DNA from: Streptomyces tsukubensis
Lineage (GTDB): Bacteria; Actinomycetota; Actinomycetes; Streptomycetales; Streptomycetaceae
Assembly (NCBI RefSeq): GCF_009296025.1
Contig: NZ_CP045178.1
Coordinates: 5,208,001 to 5,272,000, forward strand
Direction: 5' to 3'
Length of the DNA: 64,000 nt
Both the position numbers and the translations under genes were made by a program. The notes under the pieces are model-generated. The model saw only the letters and a program-made list of their open reading frames with translations. It was not told the origin of the DNA and searched no databases. Of this stretch, positions 36,889 through 50,789 are shown piece after piece (the stretch's first letter is position 1; the number at the start of each line of letters is the position of its first letter).

Positions 36889-37269
36889 ATGGCGAAGCTC
36901 ACCACTGACGAACTGCTCGGCCACTTCGAGGGCATGACCCTCCTGGAGCTCGCCGAGTTCGTGAAGGCGTTCGAGGAGAAGTTCGACGTCACCGCCGCCG
37001 CGCCGGCCGCCGTCGCCGTCCAGGGTGCTGCCGCCCCGGCCGAGGCCGAGGCCGAGCAGGACGAGTTCGACGTCATCCTCACCGGTGCCGGCGACAAGAA
37101 GATCCAGGTCATCAAGGTCGTGCGTGAGCTGACCTCCCTGGGCCTCAAGGAGGCCAAGGACCTCGTCGACGGCACCCCGAAGCCGGTCGTCGAGAAGGTC
37201 GACAAGGCTGCCGCCGAGAAGGCCGCCGAGTCCCTCAAGGGCGCGGGCGCGTCCGTCGAGATCAAGTGA
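36889..37269 (+). CDS. rplL: 50S ribosomal protein L7/L12
   Basis: 126 aa. N-terminal dimerisation helices ([21 protein letters not shown]), an Ala/Glu-rich hinge, and the C-terminal globular domain with [20 protein letters not shown] and LVDGTPKPV. Recruits translational GTPases. Followed by a terminator. Confidence 0.98.
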   Translation: MAKLTTDELLGHFEGMTLLELAEFVKAFEEKFDVTAAAPAAVAVQGAAAPAEAEAEQDEFDVILTGAGDKKIQVIKVVRELTSLGLKEAKDLVDGTPKPVVEKVDKAAAEKAAESLKGAGASVEIK

Positions 37270-37352
37270 CACCCGTACCCCGCGTACGGAGTCTCTGACT
37301 CCCGTCCGGGCGTCCCGCCGGTCCTCGTGGCCGGTGTAACGCTCGGGCCCCC

Positions 37353-37384
37353 AAGGGCGATCACCCAACCGGGTGGTCGCCCTT
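37353..37384 (+). terminator. rplJL terminator
   Basis: AAGGGCGATCACCC (37353-37366) pairs with 37371-37384 (one T-G pair) around an AACC loop. The stem resembles those at 45430-45466 and 47321-47348. Confidence 0.8.
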
Positions 37385-37699
37385 CGGCGTTCCCGTGGCA
37401 GGTGCTGCGAGGCGTCGCCCGTGACGGGTATGGTGATCTTCGTTGTGCCTCCGCGCCGCCCGTCCGCCGTTCTCGCAACGGTGGGCGGCCTTCGCGGCGT
37501 GGGGTGAGGTGGTAAGGGTTCGAGGCCTAGGGGGGCCTTGACGAACTGCACGCGGCGCGCAATTCTCAGGACGCGTCGTCACAACGATCCGGATCCGAGG
37601 CATGGATCGACGGCGAAGAGGGCAGTATCGAGGTGCGCCTCCCCGGCGCACGGTTTGCCGCAGGAGTTGAGAACAGCGAGGGTCTCCAAAAACCCGCAC

Positions 37700-37728
37700 T
37701 GGACATCAGTGGGCCGAGTGGCTACACT
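37700..37728 (+). promoter_or_regulatory. rpoBC promoter
   Basis: TGGACA, 17-bp spacer, TACACT, close to the housekeeping-sigma consensus. The predicted transcript starts near 37735, leaving about 157 nt of leader. Confidence 0.7.
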
Positions 37729-37891
37729 GACCCTTTGCGCTGCCTGTTAGCTGCCTCCTGCCCGTCACCAGGGGCATGCCCATGCTGGAGCACCGTCGAA
37801 CGAAGCAACCCTGACCTGGGTCTTCTGCCGCTGTGCCCGATGTGGGACCGGTACGCGCGTAGTGAGTCCGAGCCCTCGGAAGGACCCCCTC

Positions 37892-40800
37892 TTGGCCGCC
37901 TCGCGCACTGCCTCGACCGCGAATACGAACAACGGCGCCAGCACCGCACCGCTGCGCATCTCCTTTGCAAAGATCAAGGAACCTCTTGAGGTTCCCAACC
38001 TCCTTGCTCTACAGACCGAGAGTTTCGACTGGCTGCTCGGTAACGAAGCATGGAAGTCTCGTGTCGAGGCGGCTCTGGACAGCGGACAGGACGTCCCCAG
38101 GAAGTCCGGTCTGGAGGAGATCTTCGAGGAGATCTCCCCGATCGAGGACTTCTCCGGGTCGATGTCGCTGACCTTCCGCGATCACCGTTTCGAGCCGCCG
38201 AAGAACTCCATCGACGAGTGCAAGGAGCGCGACTTCACGTTCGCCGCCCCGCTCTTCGTCACCGCCGAGTTCACCAACAATGAGACCGGCGAGATCAAGT
38301 CCCAGACGGTCTTCATGGGCGATTTCCCGCTCATGACCAACAAGGGCACCTTCGTCATCAACGGCACCGAGCGTGTCGTCGTGTCGCAGCTCGTCCGCTC
38401 GCCGGGCGTGTACTTCGACTCCTCCATCGACAAGACGTCCGACAAGGACATCTTCTCCGCCAAGATCATCCCGTCCCGGGGTGCCTGGCTGGAGATGGAG
38501 ATCGACAAGCGCGACATGGTCGGTGTCCGTATCGACCGCAAGCGCAAGCAGTCGGTCACCGTCCTCCTCAAGGCGCTCGGCTGGAGCACCGAGCAGATCC
38601 TTGAGGAGTTCGGCCAGTACGAGTCCATGCGCGCCACCCTGGAGAAGGACCACACCCAGGGGCAGGACGACGCGCTGCTCGACATCTACCGCAAGCTGCG
38701 TCCGGGCGAGCCGCCCACCCGTGAGGCCGCGCAGACGCTGCTGGAGAACCTCTACTTCAACCCGAAGCGCTACGACCTCGCGAAGGTCGGCCGCTACAAG
38801 GTCAACAAGAAGCTTGGTTCCGACGCGCCGCTCGACGCCGGTGTGCTCACGACCGAGGACGTCATCGCCTCGATCAAGTACCTCGTGCAGCTCCACGCCG
38901 GTGAGACCGAGACGGTCGGCGAGAACGGCCAGAGCGTCGTCGTCGAGACCGACGACATCGACCACTTCGGCAACCGCCGTCTGCGCAACGTCGGCGAGCT
39001 CATCCAGAACCAGGTCCGTACGGGTCTGGCGAGGATGGAGCGCGTCGTGCGTGAGCGCATGACGACCCAGGACGTCGAGGCGATCACGCCGCAGACCCTG
39101 ATCAACATCCGGCCGGTCGTCGCCTCCATCAAGGAGTTCTTCGGCACCAGCCAGCTCTCGCAGTTCATGGACCAGAACAACCCGCTGTCGGGCCTGACCC
39201 ACAAGCGCCGTCTCTCGGCGCTGGGCCCCGGCGGTCTGTCCCGTGAGCGGGCCGGCTTCGAGGTCCGTGACGTGCACCCGTCCCACTACGGACGCATGTG
39301 CCCGATCGAGACCCCTGAAGGCCCGAACATCGGTCTGATCGGCTCGCTCGCCTCGTACGGCCGCGTCAACGCGTTCGGCTTCGTCGAGACGCCCTACCGC
39401 CGGGTCACCAGCGGTGTCGTCACCGACGAGGTCGACTACCTGACGGCCGACGAGGAAGACCGCTTCGTCATCGCCCAGGCCAACGCGCCCCTCACCGAGG
39501 AGCTGCGGTTCGAGGAGAGCCGCGTCCTGGTCCGCCGTCGTGGCGGAGAGGTCGACTACGTCCCCGGTGACGACGTCGACTACATGGACGTCTCCCCGCG
39601 CCAGATGGTGTCGGTCGCGACCGCCATGATCCCGTTCCTTGAGCACGACGACGCCAACCGTGCCCTCATGGGCGCGAACATGATGCGTCAGGCCGTGCCG
39701 CTGATCACCGCGGAGGCTCCGCTGGTCGGCACCGGCATGGAGTACCGCTGCGCGGTCGACGCCGGTGACGTCATCAAGGCGGAGAAGGACGGTGTGGTCC
39801 AGGAGGTCTCCGCGGACTACGTCACCGTCGCCAACGACGACGGCACGTACAACACGTACCGCGTCGCGAAGTTCTCCCGCTCCAACCAGGGCACCTCCGT
39901 CAACCAGAAGGTCGTCGTCGACGAGGGCGCCCGGGTTGTCGAGAACCAGGTGCTCGCCGACGGTCCCGCGACCGAAGAGGGCGAGATGGCCCTCGGCAAG
40001 AACCTCCTCGTGGCGTTCATGCCGTGGGAAGGCCACAACTACGAAGACGCGATCATCCTCAGCCAGCGGCTGGTCCAGGACGACGTCCTCTCCTCGATCC
40101 ACATCGAGGAGCACGAGGTCGACGCCCGCGACACCAAGCTCGGCCCCGAGGAGATCACCCGGGACATCCCGAACGTCTCCGAAGAGGTCCTCGCCGACCT
40201 CGACGAGCGCGGCATCATCCGTATCGGTGCCGAGGTCATCGGCGGCGACATCCTCGTCGGCAAGGTCACGCCCAAGGGCGAGACCGAGCTCACCCCCGAG
40301 GAGCGGCTGCTCCGCGCGATCTTCGGTGAGAAGGCGCGCGAGGTCCGTGACACCTCGCTGAAGGTCCCGCACGGCGAGATCGGCAAGATCATCGGCGTCC
40401 GCGTCTTCGACCGCGAGGAGGGCGACGAGCTGCCGCCCGGCGTCAACCAGCTCGTCCGGGTCTACGTCGCCCAGAAGCGCAAGATCACCGACGGTGACAA
40501 GCTCGCCGGACGCCACGGCAACAAGGGCGTCATCTCGAAGATCCTGCCCATCGAGGACATGCCGTTCCTTGAGGACGGCACGCCCGTCGACATCATCCTG
40601 AACCCGCTGGGTGTCCCGTCCCGAATGAACCCGGGACAGGTCCTGGAGATCCATCTCGGCTGGCTCGCCAGCCAGGGCTGGGACGTATCCTCGCTCGGCG
40701 ACGACTGGGCGCAGCGCCTCCAGGCGATCGGCGCGGACCAGGTCGACCCGCGTACCAACGTGGCGACCCCGGTCTTCGACGGCGCCCGCGAGGACGAGCT

Positions 40801-41377
40801 GACCGGCCTGCTTGAGCACACCGTGCCCAACCGCGACGGTGAGCGGATGGTGAAGGAGACCGGCAAGGCGCGGCTCTTCGACGGCCGCTCCGGTGAGCCG
40901 TTCCCCGAGCCCGTCTCGGTCGGCTACATGTACATCCTCAAACTCCACCACCTGGTCGACGACAAGCTCCACGCCCGTTCGACCGGTCCGTACTCGATGA
41001 TCACCCAGCAGCCGCTGGGTGGTAAGGCCCAGTTCGGTGGCCAGCGATTCGGTGAGATGGAGGTGTGGGCGCTGGAGGCTTATGGCGCCGCGTACGCCCT
41101 CCAGGAGCTGCTGACCATCAAGTCCGACGACGTGACCGGTCGCGTGAAGGTCTACGAGGCCATCGTCAAGGGCGAGAACATCCCCGAGCCCGGTATCCCC
41201 GAGTCCTTCAAGGTGCTCATCAAGGAGATGCAGTCGCTGTGTCTGAATGTGGAGGTGCTGTCCTCGGACGGCATGTCCATCGAAATGCGTGACACGGACG
41301 AGGACGTCTTCCGTGCCGCGGAGGAGCTCGGTATCGACCTGTCCCGGCGCGAGCCGAGCAGCGTCGAAGAGGTCTGA
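37892..41377 (+). CDS. rpoB: DNA-directed RNA polymerase subunit beta
   Basis: 1161 aa from the TTG at 37892 ([19 protein letters not shown]), with AGGA 7 nt upstream; this matches the usual Streptomyces length. A GTG at 37862 would add 10 residues. The rifampicin-binding region reads [20 protein letters not shown] and [11 protein letters not shown], with wild-type residues at the positions equivalent to E. coli D516, H526 and S531. Core blocks [17 protein letters not shown] and [14 protein letters not shown] are intact. rpoC follows after 127 bp. Confidence 0.98.
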   Translation: MAASRTASTANTNNGASTAPLRISFAKIKEPLEVPNLLALQTESFDWLLGNEAWKSRVEAALDSGQDVPRKSGLEEIFEEISPIEDFSGSMSLTFRDHRFEPPKNSIDECKERDFTFAAPLFVTAEFTNNETGEIKSQTVFMGDFPLMTNKGTFVINGTERVVVSQLVRSPGVYFDSSIDKTSDKDIFSAKIIPSRGAWLEMEIDKRDMVGVRIDRKRKQSVTVLLKALGWSTEQILEEFGQYESMRATLEKDHTQGQDDALLDIYRKLRPGEPPTREAAQTLLENLYFNPKRYDLAKVGRYKVNKKLGSDAPLDAGVLTTEDVIASIKYLVQLHAGETETVGENGQSVVVETDDIDHFGNRRLRNVGELIQNQVRTGLARMERVVRERMTTQDVEAITPQTLINIRPVVASIKEFFGTSQLSQFMDQNNPLSGLTHKRRLSALGPGGLSRERAGFEVRDVHPSHYGRMCPIETPEGPNIGLIGSLASYGRVNAFGFVETPYRRVTSGVVTDEVDYLTADEEDRFVIAQANAPLTEELRFEESRVLVRRRGGEVDYVPGDDVDYMDVSPRQMVSVATAMIPFLEHDDANRALMGANMMRQAVPLITAEAPLVGTGMEYRCAVDAGDVIKAEKDGVVQEVSADYVTVANDDGTYNTYRVAKFSRSNQGTSVNQKVVVDEGARVVENQVLADGPATEEGEMALGKNLLVAFMPWEGHNYEDAIILSQRLVQDDVLSSIHIEEHEVDARDTKLGPEEITRDIPNVSEEVLADLDERGIIRIGAEVIGGDILVGKVTPKGETELTPEERLLRAIFGEKAREVRDTSLKVPHGEIGKIIGVRVFDREEGDELPPGVNQLVRVYVAQKRKITDGDKLAGRHGNKGVISKILPIEDMPFLEDGTPVDIILNPLGVPSRMNPGQVLEIHLGWLASQGWDVSSLGDDWAQRLQAIGADQVDPRTNVATPVFDGAREDELTGLLEHTVPNRDGERMVKETGKARLFDGRSGEPFPEPVSVGYMYILKLHHLVDDKLHARSTGPYSMITQQPLGGKAQFGGQRFGEMEVWALEAYGAAYALQELLTIKSDDVTGRVKVYEAIVKGENIPEPGIPESFKVLIKEMQSLCLNVEVLSSDGMSIEMRDTDEDVFRAAEELGIDLSRREPSSVEEV

Positions 41378-41504
41378 CGGGCCGGCCGGGGGCCTCTCAC
41401 CGAGGCCCCCGGCCCTCCCCGGACCCGATCAGACCATTGCTGAAGTGCCCCGATCTTCGCTGAGGCGAAGGGGCTCGAACCCCCGAAAGAGGGATTGACG
41501 ACAA

Positions 41505-45404
<3,900 letters not shown>

Positions 45405-45429
45405 GGCGTAGGTGGATCTGTAGGTCGCT

Positions 45430-45466
45430 GAAGGGCGGTCACCCCCGTGTGGGGTGGCCGCCCTTC
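45430..45466 (+). terminator. rpoBC terminator
   Basis: 16-bp stem GAAGGGCGGTCACCCC (45430-45445) / 45451-45466 with one T-G pair, loop CGTGT, followed by GGGGTTTT. Confidence 0.85.
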
Positions 45467-45590
45467 GGGGTTTTGGGGGGCCTTGGTGTAGGGGTGTCCC
45501 TTCGGGCATTTAGCTCTGGCCACGTCGGGTGGCGCCCGGATAGCGTGTCGCCCGTCTCTTACGTATGCCGCCGCCCCACCGGAGTCTGTT

Positions 45591-46265
45591 GTGAACCGTC
45601 GTCCTTTGTCGCGCGCGTCTGTCATCTCGGTTGGGGTGGGCGTGGCGCTGCCGCTGCTGTTGCTGACCGCTTGTGGTGGTGAGGATGACGGGGCCGACAA
45701 GGGCGGCGGGTCGAAGATCGCCGGGGCAGATCAGGGGGGAGACGGCAAGAAGTCGCCCTCGCCTTCCGTGTCTTCGACTGCGGGGGATCGGCCGGCCATC
45801 AAGTTGCCCTCCGATCTTTCGTATTCCTTCGACTGGAAGACGGGGGATCCGAAGAAGGACGCGGTGCTGGGGGATGCGGAGCAGTTCCTCAAGGCCGTGG
45901 ATCTGGCGATCGTCAAGCAGAATCCGTTGCACGAGGCCTATCGCTTCTACAGCGAGGGCAAGGAAGCGGCGGCTGCGCAGAAATACGTGAAGTCGTACAG
46001 CGACGACCAGGCTTCAGTCACCGGTCTGAGCCGGTTCTACGATGCCTCCGTCACGCTGAAGAAGGGCAACCAGGCTTCTGCCGTCTACTGCCAGGACATG
46101 AGCAAGTCCTTCGACAAGAGCCTGAAAACCGGCAAGCCGCAGAAGACGCCAGGTAGCAAGGACGACTACGTACTCAACGCGATGACCCTGCACAAGAACG
46201 CTCGGGGCATCTGGGCCGCGTCCAATCTCATCGCCGAGCCTGGGAGCGTGAAATGCCAGCCGTGA
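45591..46265 (+). CDS. Putative lipoprotein
   Basis: 224 aa, GTG start. Signal peptide with lipobox LLTAC (Cys at about 28), then a Gly/Ser/Lys linker and a helical domain (KKDAVLGDAEQFLKAVDLAI, AYRFYSEGKEAAAAQKYVKS). No known domain recognised. Its coding sequence uses more A/T-ending codons than the flanking rpoC. It overlaps the next gene by 13 nt, so the two are likely co-translated. Confidence 0.85.
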   Translation: MNRRPLSRASVISVGVGVALPLLLLTACGGEDDGADKGGGSKIAGADQGGDGKKSPSPSVSSTAGDRPAIKLPSDLSYSFDWKTGDPKKDAVLGDAEQFLKAVDLAIVKQNPLHEAYRFYSEGKEAAAAQKYVKSYSDDQASVTGLSRFYDASVTLKKGNQASAVYCQDMSKSFDKSLKTGKPQKTPGSKDDYVLNAMTLHKNARGIWAASNLIAEPGSVKCQP

Positions 46266-47308
46266 AACTCTCAAGTGGCAAAGCTGCTGCGGTTGTCGGT
46301 GTGATCACCGCCCTATCGGTCTTGCTCGCGGCGGGCCCGGCGTCGGCCGGCCGCGGCCGCGGCAACGGTCCCGCGGCGGGTATCAAGCAGCCGGCCGGTA
46401 AAGCCGAGGGCAGCTCCAAGTCCGACGGCACTCTCGCCGCCGGAGTCAAAGGCATCGTCTTCGACCGTTCCAACAACGGTGGCGGCAGTTCCGCCGGTGC
46501 CCCCGCGCCCGTGGGGAACTGGTCTCCTCCGCCGTGCTGGTATGCGCCCAAGTACACCCCGCAGCAGCTCAAGGATGAGATGGAACCCATCTGGGCCGTC
46601 GACTCCACCAGCCCTGAATGGGACGAGCAGCAGCGGAAGAAGTACGTGAAGGGCGGGGAGTACAAGGACTTCAACATGAAGAAGACCGGGGATGGCTTCT
46701 TCTGGGATTCCTACACGGCTGAGGGGTTTCCTCCGGGTTGGGATGCCTGTGACAAGGAGCCCTTCTGGGTCGACAAGGGTGACCCGCCCCCGGCGGACGC
46801 GCCGCAGGCGGTGACGCCGGAGATTCTGGCTCAGCTCGCCTATGCCGAGATCCGGGTGCCGGGGACCGAGGTCGATCTCGCGCCCGACGGTACGACCAAG
46901 GTGAATCTGGCGACTTGGGCATGGCTCGACAAGGGGACGTTCAAACCGGTTTCCGTCACCGCTTCCGTGCCGGAGATCGGCCTGTCGGCGACCACCACCG
47001 CCGAGCCGACCTCCCTCCACATCGACCCTGGCACGGCGGACGCCACGGCGTTGCCGGGGTCGGGGGAATGCCCGATCGTGAACGGCCGCATCGGTGAGCC
47101 GTGGGCCAAGGGCAAGGCTGACCAGACGCCGCCGTGCGGGGTGACGTATCGGCGTTCCTCTGACGGCGGGACGTATCCGCTGAAGGCCACGGTCACTTGG
47201 AAAATCCACTGGTCCACGGACGACGGTGTGGAACACCCCCTGCCGGACGGTGAATTCGGTACGACGAGGAACGTCACCGTCCAGGAGATCCAGTCCGTCA
47301 ACCGCTGA
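46253..47308 (+). CDS. Secreted protein of unknown function
   Basis: 351 aa. Signal peptide with likely cleavage after AGPASA (about residue 32), then a Gly-rich linker. The mature part has an aromatic, Cys-containing domain (SPPPCWYAPKYTPQQLKDEM, PPGWDACDKEPFWVDKG) and a beta-rich C-terminal domain. Similar Streptomyces proteins are often labelled enoyl reductase, for which I see no catalytic motif. Coupled to the upstream lipoprotein. A terminator of the local family follows. Confidence 0.85.
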   Translation: MPAVKLSSGKAAAVVGVITALSVLLAAGPASAGRGRGNGPAAGIKQPAGKAEGSSKSDGTLAAGVKGIVFDRSNNGGGSSAGAPAPVGNWSPPPCWYAPKYTPQQLKDEMEPIWAVDSTSPEWDEQQRKKYVKGGEYKDFNMKKTGDGFFWDSYTAEGFPPGWDACDKEPFWVDKGDPPPADAPQAVTPEILAQLAYAEIRVPGTEVDLAPDGTTKVNLATWAWLDKGTFKPVSVTASVPEIGLSATTTAEPTSLHIDPGTADATALPGSGECPIVNGRIGEPWAKGKADQTPPCGVTYRRSSDGGTYPLKATVTWKIHWSTDDGVEHPLPDGEFGTTRNVTVQEIQSVNR

Positions 47309-47320
47309 AGTCGCTGTCCG

Positions 47321-47348
47321 GGGCGGTCACCCTTTGGGGTGGCCGCCC
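47321..47348 (+). terminator. Terminator after the secreted protein gene
   Basis: GGGCGGTCACCC (47321-47332) pairs with 47337-47348 (one T-G pair), loop TTTG; nearly the same stem as after rpoC. Confidence 0.75.
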
Positions 47349-47386
47349 TTCGGCGTGTCCCGTTCCGGGGCACTACGGTGCGGCGC

Positions 47387-47695
47387 GTGGCGCAGCGGCT
47401 GGCCGTCGACGGCGGTGAACTCGAACATTTCGTGACCCTCCTCAAGAGATCCGGGGAGTCCCTCAGAGGGCTGCGCCGGGCGCTGGGCGCGGCGACCGTC
47501 ACCGGCCTCGGTACCGACGATCTCGATGTGGCCTGCGCGGAGTTCCAGGCCGACTGGAAGACCGGTACCGAACAGATCGGTGAGCAGACCGAGGACCTCG
47601 CGAAGATCGTGGCGCAGAGCAGAGAGAGCTACCTTGAGGTCGACCGGGCGCTGGCGGAAGCACTGGGGGAAGGGGCGGGAGGCGGTTCCTCGTGA
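47387..47695 (+). CDS. WXG100-like small helical protein
   Basis: 102 aa from a GTG at 47387 (alternative GTGs at 47378 and 47339). All-helical, with two predicted helices around a central hinge (ELEHFVTLLKRSGESLRGLR ... ACAEFQADWKTGTEQIGEQT). The spacing and F-x-x-x-W-K-T-G-T segment resemble WXG100/ESAT-6-like proteins, but the WxG turn is not exact. It overlaps the next gene (GTGA), an effector-like protein, the usual context of such partners. Confidence 0.65.
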   Translation: MAQRLAVDGGELEHFVTLLKRSGESLRGLRRALGAATVTGLGTDDLDVACAEFQADWKTGTEQIGEQTEDLAKIVAQSRESYLEVDRALAEALGEGAGGGSS

Positions 47696-49068
47696 CCACG
47701 CCGCCGCTCGGCGCCGGGGAGCCTGCTCCGGGCTCGCCGCCGCTCTCCACTGCGCGGGATCAACCGACGCCGGCCGATCTCGGTAAGCCGCAGGGGTTGA
47801 AGTCGACACCCCGGCTTCTCAATCCGGACTACCCCGCGCTGGGGTTCAACCCCGTTCCCGGATCGCTCGGCACCGTACGGGCGTTGCGGAAGAAACTCGC
47901 CGACTGCGCCGACGTACTGGGGGAGACCCACGGCGTGGTCAGCAAGCTGATGGACGGTGGCCACTGGAAGGGTGACGCCGCGGTCGCCTTCCGGGCGCAG
48001 ATCGAGGACGGCACTCTTCCGCGCAACCTGCGCGACGCCGCGCGCTCCGTACGGAAGGCGGCTCGTCAGCTCGGCTTCTGGTGCGGCGAGTTGGACGAGC
48101 TGCGGCACCGGGCCCGGCGGCTCAACGAGGATGCCGAGGACGCGCGGGGTGCGCTGGCCACAGCGAAGAGGCGCGCCGACCTGGCCGGCGACGACCCCGC
48201 CCTCAAGAAGACGGAAGCCGAGGGACACGCGGCGGCGAAGCGGGCCCACCATGCCGCGGACGCGGCGGTGAAGACGGCCGAGGGCGACCTGGCCCGCATC
48301 CTCGCCAAGGCCCACGACCTCGCCGCGGAGCATGAGGTGGCCGCGGGCGCGCGGGCGGCGAAGATCCGCGCCGCGACGGAGAAACTGGCCCCGCGCGAGC
48401 CGGGGTTCTTCGAGGAACTGGGCGAATGGATCACGGACAACCTGCCGGACATCCTCAGTTTTGTCGCGGGGGTGGTGGGGTTGGTCGCCTTGTTCGTGTT
48501 GTCGGGGGGTGTGCTGGCCGCCGTCCTACTGCTTGCGGCTGCGGCCATGGGACTGGGTGCGGCAACTCTCCGAGTGACAGATCCGAAGGTCTGGAGTTCG
48601 TTGAAGGACGGGCTCACCAAGGGGGAACTCGACTCTGATTTCTGGAGCAACAGTGTCGCCGTCTCAGCCGATGCGCTCGGTGCGCTGCCGGGCCTCGGCG
48701 CAGCGGCGAGGGGTGGCAGCGTAGCCGTGCGCGCGTTGGGAGAAGGCGCGGAAGTCCTCACATTGGGGCAACGGGTGAGCATGTTCGGCTCCCAGAGTGT
48801 GAGTGAGGCGCGAGCACTCACCGGCCTGGGAAATCCATTACTGGCTGTGGTGGTCCGCGGGGCGGGCGACCCAGTGAAGTCCGCGGAGACCGTTGAACTG
48901 GTGTCGGCTTCGACGGGAGTGGCCACAGCCGGATACGGCCTGGCTGCCAGCGCCGCTGAGGCGCTTGACGTGGATGTGGCCAAGGACGCCAGCACTGGCA
49001 TCGACGGACTGCGTGCCGGGCTGGACAGCGGAGCCGTCGTGGACCTGGCCCGGCATCTCTTTTCGTAG
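47692..49068 (+). CDS. T7SS effector-like protein (WXG-type N-terminus, membrane-like C-terminal half)
   Basis: 458 aa, GTG start overlapping the WXG100-like gene. After a Pro-rich lead the N-terminal about 230 residues are a helical WXG-superfamily-type domain (LADCADVLGETHGVVSKLMD then GHWKGDAAVAFRAQIED). Hydrophobic segments at about residues 255-290 resemble the membrane region in polymorphic toxins. The C-terminal part (VSADALGALPGLGAAARGGS ... DVDVAKDASTG) resembles the pre-toxin linker, but no recognisable toxin domain follows. It may be a toxin-less remnant, a scaffold or an unrecognised effector. Confidence 0.75.
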   Translation: MTTPPLGAGEPAPGSPPLSTARDQPTPADLGKPQGLKSTPRLLNPDYPALGFNPVPGSLGTVRALRKKLADCADVLGETHGVVSKLMDGGHWKGDAAVAFRAQIEDGTLPRNLRDAARSVRKAARQLGFWCGELDELRHRARRLNEDAEDARGALATAKRRADLAGDDPALKKTEAEGHAAAKRAHHAADAAVKTAEGDLARILAKAHDLAAEHEVAAGARAAKIRAATEKLAPREPGFFEELGEWITDNLPDILSFVAGVVGLVALFVLSGGVLAAVLLLAAAAMGLGAATLRVTDPKVWSSLKDGLTKGELDSDFWSNSVAVSADALGALPGLGAAARGGSVAVRALGEGAEVLTLGQRVSMFGSQSVSEARALTGLGNPLLAVVVRGAGDPVKSAETVELVSASTGVATAGYGLAASAAEALDVDVAKDASTGIDGLRAGLDSGAVVDLARHLFS

Positions 49069-49090
49069 TCGTACGAGCAGAAGGCATCTT

Positions 49091-49720
49091 ATGCAGACGG
49101 ATAGGTGCACCACCGCCTGGACCCATATGCCCACACGTCACGCCTGGACGAGACATCTGGCTGCCCGCTTGCTCGTACTGTTCGGCTGGATCTTCGGCTG
49201 GTATCTGAGCTTCTGGCTCTTCACCGATCCGCAGCAGTGGATTCTGTGGGCGCTTGCGCCCTACTACCTCGCTTCGATCTACGGCATCTACGTACAGCTG
49301 AAAGCCAACCTCCCCGCAGCCGTGCGCATCCGCCGAACCCTCCGCGCCCACCCCTGGCAGATCCTCGCCGACGTACCCCGGGGTCTGGCCAAGCACCCCG
49401 ATGCCCTTGATGACGGGGTGTGGTTCGCGTTGGAGGATCCTGGGCGGCCGGGGGAGCGCGTGCCGCTCGTGTTTGTCGATCATGCGCGTACCTACTGGTG
49501 GATCAGGCGTATCGGTGGTCCCCGTACCAAGGCTGAGCTGAAGGCGCAGATCGAGCCGCTCTGGTTCGCCGGCGACCCCCGTACCGTCGCTGTTGTCGCG
49601 GCGACCGGGCGGGGCGGGCGTGGGCCCAAGCGGCTGCACTTTCTCTACCAGCGGGGCGCCGTGGACCGCCGGGGCATCCCGCACCAGGGTGGCCGTGTCC
49701 GTTCGCACGGGACGGGGTGA
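49091..49720 (+). CDS. Membrane protein of unknown function
   Basis: 209 aa from the ATG at 49091 (AAGG upstream); a second ATG at 49127 is possible. Two adjacent helices near residues 27-75 (LVLFGWIFGWYLSFWLFTD, QWILWALAPYYLASIYGIYV), then a soluble C-terminal part. It overlaps the following gene by 4 nt. Probably part of the effector-like block, perhaps an immunity-type or accessory membrane protein (inference). Confidence 0.75.
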   Translation: MQTDRCTTAWTHMPTRHAWTRHLAARLLVLFGWIFGWYLSFWLFTDPQQWILWALAPYYLASIYGIYVQLKANLPAAVRIRRTLRAHPWQILADVPRGLAKHPDALDDGVWFALEDPGRPGERVPLVFVDHARTYWWIRRIGGPRTKAELKAQIEPLWFAGDPRTVAVVAATGRGGRGPKRLHFLYQRGAVDRRGIPHQGGRVRSHGTG

Positions 49721-50400
49721 GCGTGGACGAGGTCCGGGGCGCCGCCCCTCTGGTGGTGCACGACTCCGCCCGCGACCCCCGGGCCACTCTCTGGTTCGCC
49801 GTGCCGCCCGGGTACGTGGAGGTGCCGCTGGACGGTGTGGAGGTCGAGGGGGAGGACACGCTCCCTGCCGGGGCTCGGGGGCGGCTCGCGTCCGCCCGTG
49901 GGCTGCTGGGGGCGCTCCGTGACGTCGGGGTCGTGCACTGTTCCGTGGGGACGCACAGGGACGACGCGGAGGGCGGTGACGGGCGCGCGCTCCTCTCGCT
50001 CTTCGCTGTGGTCTGGCGGGAGATCGCCTGGGCGCCGCCCGCCGTCACCGCGGCCCGGTGTGTGGCCCAGGGACGCGAAGTGGAGTGGATGGACGATGTC
50101 CCCTGCGGGCCCGCCGCCCTCTGTGAGGCCGTAGGAGGGCTCTCCGGGGCTACCGCGGCCTCCGCGATGTCCGTGGCTTCCGTGGCTTCCGCGGCTTCCG
50201 CCGCCTACGCGACCGCCGCCGACGATCGACCCGTCCTCCAGATCCGCGCCTGTCTCCCGCATCCCGACGGCAGGCGCCTCGCCGTGCTGACGGTCAGTAC
50301 CGGTGAGGTCACCAGGCGGCGGCTCTACCGGGAGATGCTCCGTACCGTCGTCGGAGCGGTTCGATTCGAGAGTCCGCTCACGGCGGTGACCGAGCGGTGA
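49717..50400 (+). CDS. Hypothetical protein
   Basis: 227 aa; GTG at 49717 overlaps the previous stop, and GTG at 49723 is an alternative. Soluble, no signal. An Ala/Ser/Val repeat (SAMSVASVASAASAAYATA) interrupts the middle. Strands such as ATLWFAVPPGYVEVPLDGVE suggest a beta-rich domain similar in size to T7SS-associated accessory proteins. The final codons lie in an 11-bp tandem repeat that extends past the stop. Function unknown. Confidence 0.75.
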   Translation: MSVDEVRGAAPLVVHDSARDPRATLWFAVPPGYVEVPLDGVEVEGEDTLPAGARGRLASARGLLGALRDVGVVHCSVGTHRDDAEGGDGRALLSLFAVVWREIAWAPPAVTAARCVAQGREVEWMDDVPCGPAALCEAVGGLSGATAASAMSVASVASAASAAYATAADDRPVLQIRACLPHPDGRRLAVLTVSTGEVTRRRLYREMLRTVVGAVRFESPLTAVTER

Positions 50401-50561
50401 CCGAGCGGTGACCGGAGGGGGACCGAGCGGTGGCCGATGGTCGGTGTTCGGTGCGACGGGCACCGGGCTGGGTAACCTTGGGGCGGGAGTGGCGTAAGGG
50501 GCAGAGCGGCTCGGGGATTGCGGGCGAGAAGTCCGGCGTGTCGGGCCCCTGCGCATTTGTT

Positions 50562-50590
50562 TTGACCGCAGGCCATGCGCTAGGTACGCT
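50562..50590 (+). promoter_or_regulatory. rpsL (str operon) promoter
   Basis: TTGACC, 17-bp spacer, TACGCT; a near-consensus housekeeping promoter. Predicted start near 50597. Confidence 0.75.
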
Positions 50591-50713
50591 CTCATCTTGT
50601 GCCTGGGGTGTGCCTGGGCTCTTGTGCGTGCCTACGACCGCACTCCGAGCCCGGTATTCGGACACACCGAAATCCCGCATCGCCTTCGCCCGACAGCGGT
50701 GGTGCGCGGGGTT

Positions 50714-50738
50714 CGACACACCCGACCGCGTGGGTCGG
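50714..50738 (+). promoter_or_regulatory. Leader motif shared with rpsJ
   Basis: 25-nt block containing CCCGACCGCGTGGGTCGG, 51 bp before rpsL. It matches the rpsJ leader (56652-56676) at 24 of 25 positions. It can form a 6-bp hairpin CCGACC-GCGTG-GGTCGG. Probably a conserved RNA element or protein-binding site in both leaders. Confidence 0.7.
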
Positions 50739-50789
50739 TGGTGTTCCAGGTTAGCTTCACCTATTCGGCACACAGAAACCGGAGAAGTA

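Larger units (their letters stand above)
37270..37891. other. 622-bp rplL-rpoB intergenic region
   Basis: Contains the rplJL terminator (37353-37384), a well-formed rpoB promoter (37700-37728) and a leader of about 157 nt. Plus-strand open frames here lack coding character. Confidence 0.6.
50401..50789. other. 389-bp gap upstream of rpsL
   Basis: Contains the tail of an 11-bp repeat, the rpsL promoter (50562-50590) and a leader of about 190 nt with the motif shared with rpsJ (50714-50738). Confidence 0.65.

Noticed and set aside
38900..39250. Possible rifampicin-resistance changes in rpoB
   Set aside because: Residues at the main resistance positions are wild type.
38009..40972. Large minus-strand open frame opposite rpoB
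   Set aside because: High-GC antisense shadow; no ribosome site and no known family.
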